DNA of 64,000 bases, taken from assembly GCA_027574665.1 (NCBI GenBank), contig CM050672.1, forward strand, positions 6,122,001 through 6,186,000. Reading direction: 5' to 3'. Source of the stretch: Rhynochetos jubatus. Taxonomy: Eukaryota; Chordata; Aves; Eurypygiformes; Rhynochetidae. The notes beneath the pieces are model-generated. The model was not told the origin of the DNA and did no database searches. It was given only the letters and a program-made list of their open reading frames with translations. This document shows, in pieces, positions 1 to 11,160 of this stretch; position 1 is the stretch's first letter; each line of letters opens with the position of its first letter. The translations under genes were made by a program, and so were the position numbers.

Positions 1-114
1 CACCTGCAGCCACCCGGTGCATCCTGCGTGCTGGCAGGTGCCGCTCTGAGGAGGGTGCTTGGCAGTCAGGAGAGCTTTGTTGCATCTGGGCTTGGCAGAG
101 CGCAGCGATCCCAA

Positions 115-250
115 GCCATACATCATCAGGAGGAACGTGCGCTTGGGTAACACATTAGAATAATACATTATTAGACCGCTGTTGCTATGGTGATGTATTA
201 GCGCAATATATCATTAGATACCTTCCGTTGATGATGTATTACTCCAGACA
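115..250. promoter_or_regulatory. Candidate conserved enhancer patch with TAAT sites and an X-box-like word
   Basis: This AT-rich patch lies in otherwise GC-rich DNA. It contains several TAAT/ATTA homeodomain cores, the word GATGTATTA twice (about 192 and 234), and CATTAGA or CATTATTAGA three times. GTTGCTATGGTGAT at 181-194 resembles an RFX X-box (a GTTGC half-site followed by an imperfect TGGTGAT half). No reading frame fits. The regulatory role is inferred from composition and from the presumed nearness of POU3F1 past the left edge. Conservation could not be tested. Confidence 0.35.
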
Positions 251-1610
251 TGGCTCCTGCCAGCACCAGCACAAGGGCCATAGGGAAGTCTTGTCTTTTT
301 GCAGAAGCTCTGTCCCTTCCCTAAGGAAAAAAAATCCAAGTGTAATGGCTTCATTAAGGGGATACAGGGGAGGGGCACCTCTTCCTCTCTCTGCAGGCCC
401 TTTACAAGTTAGGCTGGGTGCAGAGCCACTTGCCGAGTTGCCCGGGGACCCAGTACCTGCATTCTCATGTATTATTTGGGCAAAGGACCTGCCTGTGACT
501 GCCAGGCAGAGGGACAAGATCCGCCCGGGCCCTGCAGGAGCTGAGTCATTAGCGGGTGCCTCCCCCGGCGCAGCACACAACGCCTGCAGCTCCGGGTCCT
601 GCGCTCCCCGTGTCCGTCACGCTGTGTTCTCACGCAGGGAACGGGTCTGCATGGGGCTGGAGCACGCTCCAAGGATGCTCATGTTCTCCTGGTCCCCAGG
701 TGGCCAAACATGCTAGTGGCATGTGCTGGTGCCCAGGCCTGCGGCAGAGGAGATGGATGGACCCAAAACGGAGCCCAGGATGTGTGGCTGCTGCCCCTCA
801 CCTTCCCGTGAGCTGCGTTGCTTGCTGTCAGCTGGGCTCAGTTCCCTGGGGATCACCCTTCCCATGCACATGCTGCTGGATAGGCTGCACCTTGCAGGGC
901 CAGGTCCCTGCCTGGGTACAGGACATGGGCAGCTGCTGTTTGCTGGCCCCAAGGCAAGAGGTACGTGAGCTGCAGCCCGTGTGCCGTTTGCCGTCCTCCC
1001 GGGGCATGGGTTGGTCACTTGCTGGAGGAAGGAGCTGATGGCAAAGCTGTGGGCACTGTGACACTGGCAGCAGCTCTCTGCTGCTCGCAGCAACGCGCCA
1101 CTGTGCCCAGCAGCAACGCTTTGCACACACAGTGCCACGTCCCACTCGAAGCACGGAGTGGAGAAGAATTAAGCAAGTGCTCAGTGCTAGAGTGTTGCAG
1201 AGGGTGCGCTGACACAGCAGACGGAGCCTCCTGAGTACCCACTGTCCCCTCTCTGCTGTGCCCCCAGCTCCGGTGGGGCAGGCACCTCCTGGGGCTGTGG
1301 GGCAGCTGGTAAGTTGGCATTGGCATTCCGTGGATGGTGAGGCATGGCTGAACCTCTGCACGGGCACTCGTGGCCCTTCACAACCTCCCACTAACACCGG
1401 CCATCACCTTCCCCAGCTGCTGGGCACCCTGTCTTCCTGCCAGCTTGGAGCGAGGCTGTGCAGATGCTGCACTGATGCTCTTCCCCTCATCCCTGGGGGG
1501 ATCCTGTCCCCAGCCCGGCATGAACCCAAAAAGTTGATCCCAGGAGAGGCTCCAGCCAGCTGGGGCCTTGGGCACCCCCGTGGTCTCTGCAGGGCTGCAC
1601 TCTTTTCAGC
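251..1610. other. Intergenic, no gene seen
   Basis: This is GC-rich, CpG-moderate sequence. The open frames on both strands overlap each other, lack splice context and have no recognisable protein similarity, so I treat them as chance. No repeat family is recognised. Confidence 0.5.
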
Positions 1611-1615
1611 TCAGC

Positions 1616-1775
1616 GGGCTAAATAAATTGCTTCAGCGACAAAGGCTCCAGAGAGTAAAATGGGAAAGCAGGTGGCTTTCACTGCAAAGTATGCAGCGTG
1701 CATCAGATATAATTTGATTTTAATTAGTGAAGAAGAAAGTAGCAGAGTTAATAAAGTATGCACTGCCTTTTGCAA
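1616..1775. promoter_or_regulatory. Candidate conserved enhancer patch (SOX and homeodomain words)
   Basis: The local base composition drops to AT-rich here. An ACAAAG SOX/TCF-type word lies near 1,639, TTTTAATTAG lies near 1,718, and two copies of AAAGTATGCA occur at about 1,686 and 1,753. No coding frame crosses it. The reading as an enhancer is inference. Confidence 0.3.
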
Positions 1776-2455
1776 GGATGGCAGTGTTGAATGCCTGAGA
1801 AATGCAACCAAATCAGAATGACAAGTGCAAGGTGAGCACAGGCTGACCATGCCTGAGCAGTGGCACTGTAAAGAGGGTGCCAGAAGAGGTTCCCCGGCCC
1901 CGGTGAGGTCCCACAGTCATGCTTCCTGCAAAGAACCAGTTCAGGGAGCACATGCTCTTACTTAGGGTGGAGATGCCCCAGCTCTGCAGCCCCACAGTGC
2001 TGTGTGTCAGCTGCACTCAGGGACTTTTCACCCAGCTGCTGAGAAAGTGCCAGCTCCCCAGCTCCGATGTTGGCATCAAAGGTGAAGGTTGCTGCTGAAG
2101 CTGTGCAGGGGCCCATCGCTTCCCTCCCCATGCCTGGAGCGACCTCGGTGTTTGCCCCCTTCCCTCACTGGGGACAGTTTTGGTAGGGTCTCCCCTCTCC
2201 AGCCCTGCTTGGAGCACGCAGGTTGACGAGCAGCCCTGGATGCAGCTGCTCACACATACAAGCCTGTGTTGGGGCAGCAGGTCTGCTGGGCTCCGTTCCC
2301 AGCAGTGTGGGCTAGTGGTTAGACCACTTAAGAGCCAGGCTGCCCCCACATCACCCCGCAGACGCACACTTCCTTCCCTTGAAATCTCTGTGGGAGCGGA
2401 GGCAGCCCACTGAGGGCAGAGAGGGCAAGAATAAGAGGTTGTTTGTGCAGACTTG
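1776..2455. other. Intergenic, no gene seen
   Basis: The sequence is GC-rich and nondescript. A small perfect inverted repeat (6-bp arms, 3-nt loop) at 2,314-2,328 is expected by chance. Confidence 0.5.
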
Positions 2456-2720
2456 AAGTATGATAAATAATATTCCCCTGGAACTGCCCTGCTGCTGCCA
2501 GTTCCCGTTCATAATAATGATGTGTGAGACACTTTAGGAGAGCAAGACTGCATCTGCCCTTGATGCCAATGCTTTTAAGGGTTCAGTGTGCTGCCCTGCT
2601 CCCAGGCACCATCTGCAATGCTCTAAGCCAGGGCTGCTTTTAGCTTCTCAATCAATTGGATTCAATTAAGTGATAACGTGAACCTACGGGTAGAGAAGTG
2701 ATTGCTTATCCCTTCATCAG
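2456..2720. promoter_or_regulatory. Candidate conserved enhancer patch
   Basis: This AT-rich block contains ATAAATAATATT (about 2,462), CATAATAATGATG (about 2,510) and TCAATCAATTGGATTCAATTA (about 2,648). These include homeodomain and PBX-like words. It interrupts GC-rich DNA and no frame is coding. Regulatory function is inferred only. Confidence 0.3.
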
Positions 2721-3780
2721 CAAATTCTCCCCAGGTAGGGCAGAGTGGTTTGCCACCCAGTGTCCATGTGGTTTTAGTACCGATGGGAGTTGGGGGTGAG
2801 AGCTCCTGGCTCAGCTTCCTGGAGCTCTGATCTTCTGCCTTTGCTGCCAAGCAGGTGGGGGCAACAGGGGGCATCCTGCAGCCACAAACGAGGCTGGCAG
2901 TGCCCTCCGAGGACGCTGGTGCTGGGCCCCAAGGCTGAGGATGAGCCCTTTTGGGATTGCTGCCCCATGCTCCCAGGGAGAGAGGACCAGCAACGCAGAG
3001 CGGAGGCCGGGAGTGCTCAGCGCTGCCTGCGCAGAGAGGAGCGGCTGCCTCAGGAAGCAGAGGTACAGTTATTTAAATCACTCTCTTTTTCACTCTGTCC
3101 TCAATGCCATGTTTCCACTGGGAGATGCTGCCAGCATCCACCCTGACACGTCTGGGAGCCAGCGTTAGGGTTGCTGTGGGCATCTTGCTGAAGCAGAGCT
3201 GGCTCTGCCCCTCTCCCCGCTCCATGGCCATGGGATGCGCCGGGCACCTCGGCTATCTGAGGCCAGACCCGGCTGTAAGGGATTTCAGACATCAATAAAC
3301 ATCAGTGTCAAAAAGGACAGGAAAAGGTTATTTATCAGAAAACAGGCCAAGAAGCAGGATTGCAGCAGGGGTGACATGTGCTCTGGCCATGCTGCCAGGG
3401 CCACATCCCATGCCGGCTCAGAGGGGTCAGAGCCCCCACTCCGCGTTGTTCGCATCCCCACACCAGCTGATAGCCGGGGCTCGGCCCTGCAGCCCCCGTG
3501 CTGTGCCTGGGGCCAGGCTGTTGCCACCAGCCATGACAGCAGCCCGATAGTTCTCTCGCTTCCCCTGGTGTCATTAGGACTCCGCAGGAGTGACAGTCTC
3601 CTCAGAGCACGTCAGGCTTGGAGGGGGCTGAGGTTTCAGAGCGAGCTCTTCTGCCCGACAGTGTTCTCCTGGCTGCTGGGCTCCCCAGGCTTGGGGGAGC
3701 TGGTGTTTCTGTGCAGAGACCAGGAGCTGCAGAAAACTGTAGGTGCGGGCATGTGGGTGTGTGTGTATGTGAGTAACACG
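2721..3780. other. Intergenic, no gene seen
   Basis: The sequence is mostly GC-rich. There is a short AT-rich run with TTATTTATCAG near 3,330 and a short GT-rich run near 3,755-3,772. No gene or known repeat is recognised. Confidence 0.45.
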
Positions 3781-4345
3781 GCCGAAATTTGAAAGAGCAA
3801 TGCTGTACAAAGCAAGATCAGAAGAGGTGGTTCATTTTCATGATGATGACACCAACAAGAGGAGAATGCTGAGTTGCTGTTGAATTGTTGATCATTTTCT
3901 GGTGACTATCTAGTACAGACCCTCGTGTGCCACGTGGCCTCACGTTCCTCCTCTGCCGCCGTAGGGATGCACAGGCTCTGCCGGTGCTCTGTGTGGGGCT
4001 GACTGAAACCAGGCTAAGCCCCGCTGGCAGAGGGGACAGACCCCCAGGAGGCCCAGTGCTGCAGACCTTGGCTCGGAAGCAGCGCAGGAGATGGGCTGTT
4101 CCCACAGGAGCACATAATGCACCGAGGCCTCAGGGATGCCACCAGCACATCCCTGGCATGGCTGGGAGGTTCTGCATCCTTCAAACCTGTCCTGACACTG
4201 CAGTTCAAGGTACAGCCCCAGTGCCGTACCCTCCCCCCCATCACCTACCTCTGATTAGAACCCTCAGAACAAACCTGCTAATGCCTTTCCCAAGCTCTCG
4301 CCCCCACACTTTTGCCATATAAATCACTATAATTAAAGTGTTTGG
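3781..4345. promoter_or_regulatory. Two weak candidate regulatory patches flanking GC-rich DNA
   Basis: Positions 3,781-3,920 and 4,250-4,345 are AT-rich islands. The second holds CCATATAAATCACTATAATTAAAGTG in overlapping pieces, giving an A/T-rich CArG-like word and an ATTA core. The GC-rich DNA between them shows nothing. The calls rest on composition and short motifs alone. Confidence 0.22.
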
Positions 4346-6594
4346 AAAACGCTTTGGGAGCCCAGACAAGCATCCCCACATGCTACACACCCAGCTCGGC
4401 AAGCCCGACTTCCTGCTGCACCCACCCCGCTGCCCCAGGCGCTGCATCCCTTCCCTCCCAAAACACCCGGCAGGACAGGAGAGAGGACCGTTCCCAGGCT
4501 GTGCTTGCCCCGGGCTGCAGGCCTGCCTTCACCCCGGCTCCCGGCACAGGCTGTGTGCTCAGCAGCCTCCCCCGGCAGAGAGGAGCTCGAGCGATGGGGC
4601 AGGACCCACGTGTGCCCCTGGCACCTCAGCAAAGCCCAGGCAAGGTGTCCCACGATGGGAGACGAGGGTGCTGGGCTGCGGGGGGACTCGCCGCTGCCCA
4701 TGTCTGTTGTAAGCTCAGGGAGCCAGTGCTCTCCGTGGCTGCTGGCACCTGGGTACAGAGGAACCTGGTGAGAAAGTCCCATCGAGAGGGCATGGAGGGC
4801 ATGGCACACTCCACCCTGCACCGGCCCTTCTGCTAATTACAGGGGAACCAGCCCCTGCGGCCCGTCTGCGGCCACTTCTCGCAGATGCGGAGGAGGCAGC
4901 AGTGCTGAGCCCCGGGGCTGCGGGCACGGGCAGGGAGGGCAGGGCTGCTCCCGGGACTGGCAGAGCCTGCCAGGACAGCCTGGGCACTGCAGCGTGGTCA
5001 CAGTTCCCCCTCTCCAACCCCTGTGGCTCGGTGAGGCAGGGGCGGGTTCCATCCTGCCCCCAGCCAAGGCATGAGAAGCCCGAGAGGCTTTGTCCCCATC
5101 TGTTTAACTCGGAGCTGAACAGTCCTTCAGGACTTGGTGCAAGCCACTGCCTGGGGGAGAAAAGCCATTTTTCAAGCCATGGGCAGCAACATCCATGAAA
5201 CATTAATTTTTAACAGTGAGCCCCTGGAGTGAAGATCAAAGCAATTACATGAGGAGGCAAAGGCAAAGGGAAGAAGTGGAGCGGCAGGCAAGGGGACCAG
5301 AGCTGCCTGGGTGGGAGCGGTGCAGATGGGTGGCAGCTCTCCAGGAGCCCCTGGAGCAGGGATGAGCAGGGACTGCCTCACAAACTGCCCAGGGCAGGGT
5401 GTCCCCCACAGAGCAGCTCCTGGCAGCGGGTGAACCCCTAGGACACTGGTGTCCACACCAGGGAGGTGACTTTCTGGGCTCCACTGAGTATGGTAATGGC
5501 ACACACACCAACATCCCTGTTGGTGGAGGAAGCATGGCTGGGAGCCAGGAGGAATTGGGGCCGGAGCTAGTCATCTGTGCCCAGCTGGGCCCTGGCATTG
5601 GCCAGGGCAGCAGGGGGCATCTGCCAGCAGGAAGGTCCTGGACCCTGGGGCAGAGTGTGGCATCCCAGGAGCTATTCATTCACTGAGCCCACCCTCAGTG
5701 GGCTGGGGCCATGCGGGGTTGGGGGGGCCGTGGGCACAACGAGCAGTTCAAGTCGTTGTTCTCGGGCAACGTCCTTTTGGTCTTGCCTTGTGAAACAGGA
5801 ATAACTGCGACTCCTGATCTCGCCACCCCTGGACCCGCCATTGCTCGGAGGCCTGGCCCCCTCCTGGCCTTCCCCCAGAGACCACCTCAGACTACTCCCA
5901 ACAGGCATTCCCAGGCCCCTTGTCCTGGCTCCTGAGCCCCACGGTCCGCTGCCCGGACTCCTCCAGCGGGTCCCTGCCTGCTTGTCCTCCTCTCTCACAC
6001 GGTGCTCCGCTGGCACCAGCTGTGCCCTGTGCCAGGAATCTTTGAGTCACCCAGACTTTCCTGTTCTGTTCCCAAGAGCCCTGCTGCTCCCCAGGTGCCA
6101 GCACTGCTGGCCCTGCTGCAGCAGCCCAGGTGCCACCCCACGGTGAGGGCACCTTCCCAGCCAGCACCCATGCTGCTGCAGCTGGCGTCGAGGGAGGGGA
6201 GCCAAGCACCCCAGCCTTTTCCAGACCGTGGGAGCTGATTCCCTTCCAGCCCCTGTACGCTGGTGGGATGTACACTGCTGGCAACACCTTCTAGGATAGC
6301 AAATGCTGTCCAAGTGCTCCGGTCCCAGGCATGTCACAGCCGTCCCCTGCCCACCTGCGCCCCTGTGCATGGGCACTCCTGCATCCCTTTCATCCCCTCA
6401 GCTTCCCCAATCACCCAACAAGACCACGACCCACACACAGGGGGCTGTCCTTAAACAGTAGCTATCAGGGGGTATTTTACAGGCTGAAGAGTCTGTGACC
6501 ACACAAAGGTCCAACTTTGGCTGCCACTTTCCCTGTCCCGGCAGGAAGGGTTCAGCAACCGGTGCTCCGTGCAGGCAGCGCTCAGCCCTGCGCT
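4346..6594. other. Intergenic, no gene seen
   Basis: The sequence is GC-rich with overlapping chance frames on both strands. One small AT patch around 5,200-5,250 contains CATTAATTTTTAAC. No gene, RNA or repeat is recognised. Confidence 0.45.
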
Positions 6595-6760
6595 CTGCTC
6601 CTGCTCCGCGTGTATTTTTCACCTTGTAATGAAAGCAACTGAACTGTCTCAAGTTGCCTCTCAACTCTTCTCTGGGGCTTGGATTGCCAAGAAATGATTG
6701 ACGCATTTAATAGAGGCAGTGGGTGCAGAGGAATTTGGCGGGAGTCCAGCCTCATGATAC
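6595..6760. promoter_or_regulatory. Candidate conserved enhancer patch with PBX/MEIS-like word
   Basis: A composition change to AT-rich DNA includes TGATTGACGCATTTAAT near 6,695. TGATTGAC is the core bound by PBX/MEIS-type homeodomain pairs. No coding frame is convincing. The function is inferred. Confidence 0.28.
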
Positions 6761-6904
6761 ACAAAGGACACTGCCGTTCCTGCTCAGGTTTTCTGAGCTC
6801 CTGCTCTCCCGGAACAAGCTGTCCTGTGCCGGGATATTTCACACTCGCTGGTAGCTCTGTGACTGCAGGAGCAGCCCTGGGAACGGGGCAGCGTCTAAGT
6901 CAGG

Positions 6905-7130
6905 GGGAATGGAGGGGGATATCCATGCATGTGCAAATGTTTTGGGCAAGCAGGGGTTTGAGGGGGATGCAGAGGTTTTGGGGGGGCTGCAGGGGTTTGG
7001 GGGGGCTGCGGGAGTTTGCAGGGGCTGTAGGGGTTTTGCGTGCTGCAGGGGGTGGTGGGGGATGCAGGGGGTTGCACAGCTGCAGGGGTTTTGGGGGGCT
7101 GCGGGGGTTTGGGGGGCTGCAGCACACAGC
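6905..7130 (+). repeat. G-rich minisatellite-like repeat (GGGGTTTGGGGGGCTGCA type)
   Basis: About ten imperfect units of roughly 18-25 bases follow the pattern G-run, TTT or TTTT, G-run, CTGC(A/G). The plus strand is strongly G-rich and has many runs of four or more G, so G-quadruplex formation is likely. The long frames on both strands here only reflect repeated low-complexity codons (proline-rich on minus, glycine/cysteine-rich on plus) and are not genes. Confidence 0.75.
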
Positions 7131-7489
7131 ACTAGGCCCAGGCTGGGGAAGTCAAGCCTCCCTCGGTGCCCGTTTCACCACTTTGAGACGTAAGCAATCT
7201 TGTACCACACTGAGCGGAGTGCGTATGGCAGATGCTTGCGTGTTTGTGCATATACGTGCTCGTGTGTGAACCTGCACGTGAGAGGGGTTTTTTTCTTACA
7301 TTTCCTGGAGAGAAACCCCGCTGCCATGCATAGACTCGTCTGGAAACAGCCCGCACAGATTGCGCTCAGCAATACAGAGCTCTGCACGCGTGCTCCTGCA
7401 CACACGTGTGTGCTCACGTATGCACGCAGGTGTTGGCCCTGCACCCCCACGTCCCTCCAGACCAAGCAGCTGGCAGATGCTGCGTGACA
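7131..7489. other. Intergenic, no gene seen
   Basis: There are alternating CACGTG/GTGTGC-type words (about 7,225-7,270 and 7,385-7,430), purine-pyrimidine alternating but too irregular to call a microsatellite. No gene is seen. Confidence 0.4.
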
Positions 7490-7580
7490 CTTGCATGCAA
7501 TGCAAATGTCAGTCTGAGCCAACCTATTACTTAGCAGTAAATAATAGTCATTACTCGACTCCGACAGCCTCCCCTTAGCT
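7490..7580 (+). promoter_or_regulatory. POU octamer site in an AT-rich patch
   Basis: The exact octamer ATGCAAAT, the classical POU-domain (Oct) site, lies at 7,500-7,507. It is directly preceded by TGCATGCA and followed by AT-rich sequence with GTAAATAATAG and CATTACT. Because the neighbouring gene off the left edge should be POU3F1, autoregulation is possible, but that is inference. Confidence 0.35.
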
Positions 7581-8110
7581 AAGGAACACTTTGTCATGGT
7601 TTAGGCTAGTACAGTCTGAAGGCTTTCATTCCTCCAGCCTTCCTGGGAGGTATCAGAGTGTGACCCACAGCTATTTCTTAAGCTCAGGAGCAGCGTTAGG
7701 AACAAAGACCCCTGTCAGTGCCTGACCACAGTATCCGACCCCAGCTTAGTTGTACCCCACTGAAAGGCACCATGAAGCCAGCGCTGGTATCACTGATATC
7801 TCTCTACAGCACAGGCAGCTCCCTGGGGGGGTTTCAGAGGGGCACCCATTGCAGATATCCCTAGAGAGTGACTTCCAAGAGCAGACTAGATAATGGGTTT
7901 CTTGTGCATTCAGTGTGTACATTGCTCATCCCCTGGAGCTTCCCATCTCCTACAGATATAAAGGGCAATTTGTGAAGCTTACAGAGGCTTATTAAAATAT
8001 CATTGTGAAAGGGTGACATAAGTACCTGAACAGCAAAGAATAGAAAAGATTTGTCACATTAACCAGAGACTTCTAAGTCGTTTCCTCTTCCTTGTGTCTC
8101 CTTCCCATAG
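7581..8110. promoter_or_regulatory. Weak candidate regulatory patch at 7,860-8,110
   Basis: The first part is ordinary. From about 7,860 the sequence is less GC-rich, with TTATTAAAATATCATTG near 7,990, an ACAAAG-like word and no coding frame. I see nothing else in this stretch. Confidence 0.22.
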
Positions 8111-8129
8111 GAGTCTAACAGTCATTTAT

Positions 8130-8560
8130 TATCATGCATGGAAAAAAAAAGCCTTAGCTCTTTGGAGAACGCGCTGGTTTCTTGCAGGAAAGCGAAGCCA
8201 CTGTATCTGCCCTGCGATCTGACGCAGGCAGGCTGGCGAAGGGAGCGTGCCTGGTGCTCAGATGCCTGGCACATTCTTTCAAATAATGCCAAATGAGCAG
8301 CATTATCCCGAAAGCAGTGCAGCCTGAACCTTGTTTGTGTGGCCATGGCAAGTGTGGGCTGGAATACAGCTCGGGCTATTATCATGTAATGAACACAACA
8401 ATTACTCTGTAAGGGGGGAGAAAGGGTTAGGGCCCGATAGAGTCTTAAGAATAACGGCTTGTTTGGGAGAATTATTCGCTGGGTCCCGCTGTAGGTGGAC
8501 GGCAGCAGATTAGAAGGAAACATTATCTCTCAGGGCAAGTTCAGAAGGACAAATGAAGCC
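8130..8560. promoter_or_regulatory. Candidate conserved enhancer patch
   Basis: A long block of mid-GC sequence contains clustered short words: CAAATAATGCCAAATGAGC (about 8,280), CAACAATTACTC (SOX plus ATTA, about 8,396), GAATTATTCGC (about 8,469) and GCAGATTAG. One minus-strand frame of 133 codons spans it, but it starts from a non-ATG codon, resembles no known protein and has no splice context. The enhancer reading is inference. Confidence 0.27.
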
Positions 8561-10849
8561 AAACTGGCACGGGCTGAGAGTCTCAATACATTATTCTCTT
8601 TGCTCTACAAATCTGTGAGAACAAAGTGCTCAGTGTAAATGCTCACCAGGGCCTTTTTTTCCCCTGCAGGACCACAAAAGTTCAGCATGAGACGAAGGGA
8701 CACGTGTTGGCTATTAGTCCACTACAAAGAGCGTTTGAGCTTAGAATTTAGAGTCTCATAAAAACATTATTGTCTGCATCCTGGTACATTTGTTTGTTAG
8801 GGCAACACGGACTGAAAAAATGTGACCCCCTGCGCAGCTGTGAGCCTCACCGCTCTCGTCATTGCTGGCCCACCTAAGGGGCTATCTCAGGCCAGCCCCC
8901 CCAGCCTGCCTTCACCCCACAGACAGTCCCTGCACCCTCGCTGCCCCAACACCCCAGCCCTCAGCACGCATCCCGCACCCGGGGAGCTCCCCACTGGGCA
9001 CGCACCTCCTGGCCTTCCCATCCTGGTCTCCTTTTTGCTGACCCATCTGCTCAGCTGGTGCTGTGGGGAGGCAGAGGGGCTGTCAGCGAGGAGCAGCCCC
9101 CCTAGACCAGACGTCAGCCGCCAGAGCAGCTCACAGGACAGGCTGAGCTTCTCCTTCCACGGACTCCTCCCTGTCACATGCTGCTGGGAGAGGTGCAGTG
9201 GGAAGGCTGACCGGACTTGTAGGGGTCCCACGAGGCCACGGACCCCTGGCTGTCCATCACTCTGCAGTGTTGGAAAGAAGCAGAGCATTCTGGCTATGCT
9301 CTGCTCACAGGCATCTGTGGTTTATGTGTTCACCCAGTTTCAGATGAGGCAGAAGTTTATGTCCAAGTTAAAATGCCAAGGACTATAGAGGTCTTGCCTT
9401 CCTCTGCGCCAGGGGTCACGATCTTGCTCCCGGGATACCCAGGCACCATTCTCCTCAGCACTTCTCTGCCGTCACCAAAGCCCTGGAGGGGGATGAACCT
9501 CCTGCTTGAAGCTGCTGTGGCCCAGCCTCCTCAGGACTGAAATGCCAAAACCCAGCCGGAGCAGCTGGACCCAGTTTTGGCTCCCTGAGTGAAATGCAGT
9601 GGCTGGCAGCGTGCAGGCGATCAGAACACAGGATGTGACAGTCCCTCCTGGACTTGCAGTCTGGAATCAACAAAATTATGGACAAACATTTGCAAGCGCA
9701 TCTATGACACTTCTGGGTTGTAAGCTGCTTGCTGCCTTCCTGGTTTAGAAGGGTTTTGACAAAAAGCATCTGTATGATTTTGATATAGTTAAGCCCATGG
9801 CCAGGCTTTATAAGATGCTTGGCAATCTATGGGACAGTTTTTAGAAGCATTTTGGTTTGCATTTGGATTGTCTTCCAACTAACAAGCTGATCAGCTTTGG
9901 GCTTAGTCAGCACTGGCAGGCAGGTTTTAAGGACTGTGTCTCTTTTGCAGCAGGAGACACGGGACTCGGCAGGGCCACTCGGCAGGGCAGTCTGTGGCTG
10001 CCCCGGATGCTGCCGTGAGCTGCAGGCAGGCAAGGGAACACGGCTCGGAGCAATCTGCATTCCCCCCCAGATCTGTTTGTCCTCCTAGCCTTCCAAGGCA
10101 GCCTCACGCAGCAGCCACTGCTTCCTGCGACTGCGCTACCAGGAGGAGCGTGAGCTTTTAAAAGGAGAAAAAAAAGGTGGAATATATTATCTGTTCACAA
10201 AGTCAGGGTAAATATTAAAAAGCCTGTGAGGGGAAATGTCTCTGATGATGTCTTTTCAGAGGTGTGGGAGAAAACTCCATCCAAAGGCTCTGTTGAGGGG
10301 TATGGGCAAAAGGCAAGCAATGCTTTGAACTTGTTCAAAGCCACAGGTCAGCAGTCCTGGGACTGCAATGGGAAGCAGCTGCCCACCTCTCCTCGCAGTC
10401 AGCTAAAAGGTCACTTCAGCAAATCCACAATTTAAATAAAAGAAAGGGAATCCCAGAGAGAGCCGTTTGAAAACGAAAGGCATCACATGTGGAGACAGAT
10501 GCATACGTCTGGGTGGCAGAGGACCTGGAGAGCTCTGGCTTAGAGAGTGTCCGTGCGGTGCGGGGAGAGGACAGGTACCCCGGGTGCTTCCAAGCGATGC
10601 ACCAGCGAGCACCTGCCACACAGGGATGGAAAGGAGCCTCCATCCCCCTGTCCGTGGGGTGCAGAGCAGCCTGGGCCCTGGGACACCCTCCTGCCCTGCC
10701 CCACCAGGGCACTAGGGCTGGGGAACCTCGTCCCTGCTGTCACAGCCAGGCTGAAAGAGGCGTCTCTGGAGAGGCTGGGAGAGAGTCATGGGTTTGGGGG
10801 CCTGGCCTCCTGTTCTCCGGAGCTGTTCCAGGGAAGGACAGCAGATCAT
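8561..10849. other. Intergenic, no gene seen
   Basis: GC-rich DNA (8,820-9,500 and 10,480-10,850) alternates with mid-GC DNA. The frames of 100-190 codons are in GC-rich sequence, overlap opposite-strand frames and show no domain. No repeat or RNA gene is recognised. Confidence 0.45.
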
Positions 10850-11160
10850 TAAAATCACCGAGGAGACACTTTGATTGATAAAGGGAAGCAAAACAGTCCG
10901 TGGTGTTATGTAATGCAGCTCTGTTGAAACAGTGCAGGAAAGTTGCCTTGTGCCAATAAATCAGGCGGCGGCCACGGAGGAGCAGATGTGAATCACACCT
11001 TGCTTCATATGCCCTGCAGTGTTTTCACTTATTGTTCCAGTTTTAAAGATTAATGGCACTCAGAGATGAGTATTATCTACGCTTCCATTTCATACTTGTT
11101 ATCAGAAGGGCTTTTTTCAGCATAATTAGCATGGATCAAATTTTCCAAGTGGCTTGGCAG
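10850..11160. promoter_or_regulatory. Candidate conserved enhancer block
   Basis: The block includes CACTTTGATTGATAAAG (TCF- and PBX-like words) at about 10,867, TTATTGTTCCAG at about 11,030, AAGATTAATGGC at about 11,047 and CATAATTAGCATGG at about 11,120. It sits between GC-rich neutral-looking segments with sharp composition edges, as vertebrate conserved non-coding elements often do. No frame is coding. Confidence 0.35.

Noticed and set aside
2314-2328. Small inverted repeat AGTGGT...ACCACT
   Set aside because: Six-base arms are expected many times by chance.
6839-7269. Proline-rich and glycine-rich frames at the G-rich repeat
   Set aside because: They are low-complexity translations of the minisatellite.
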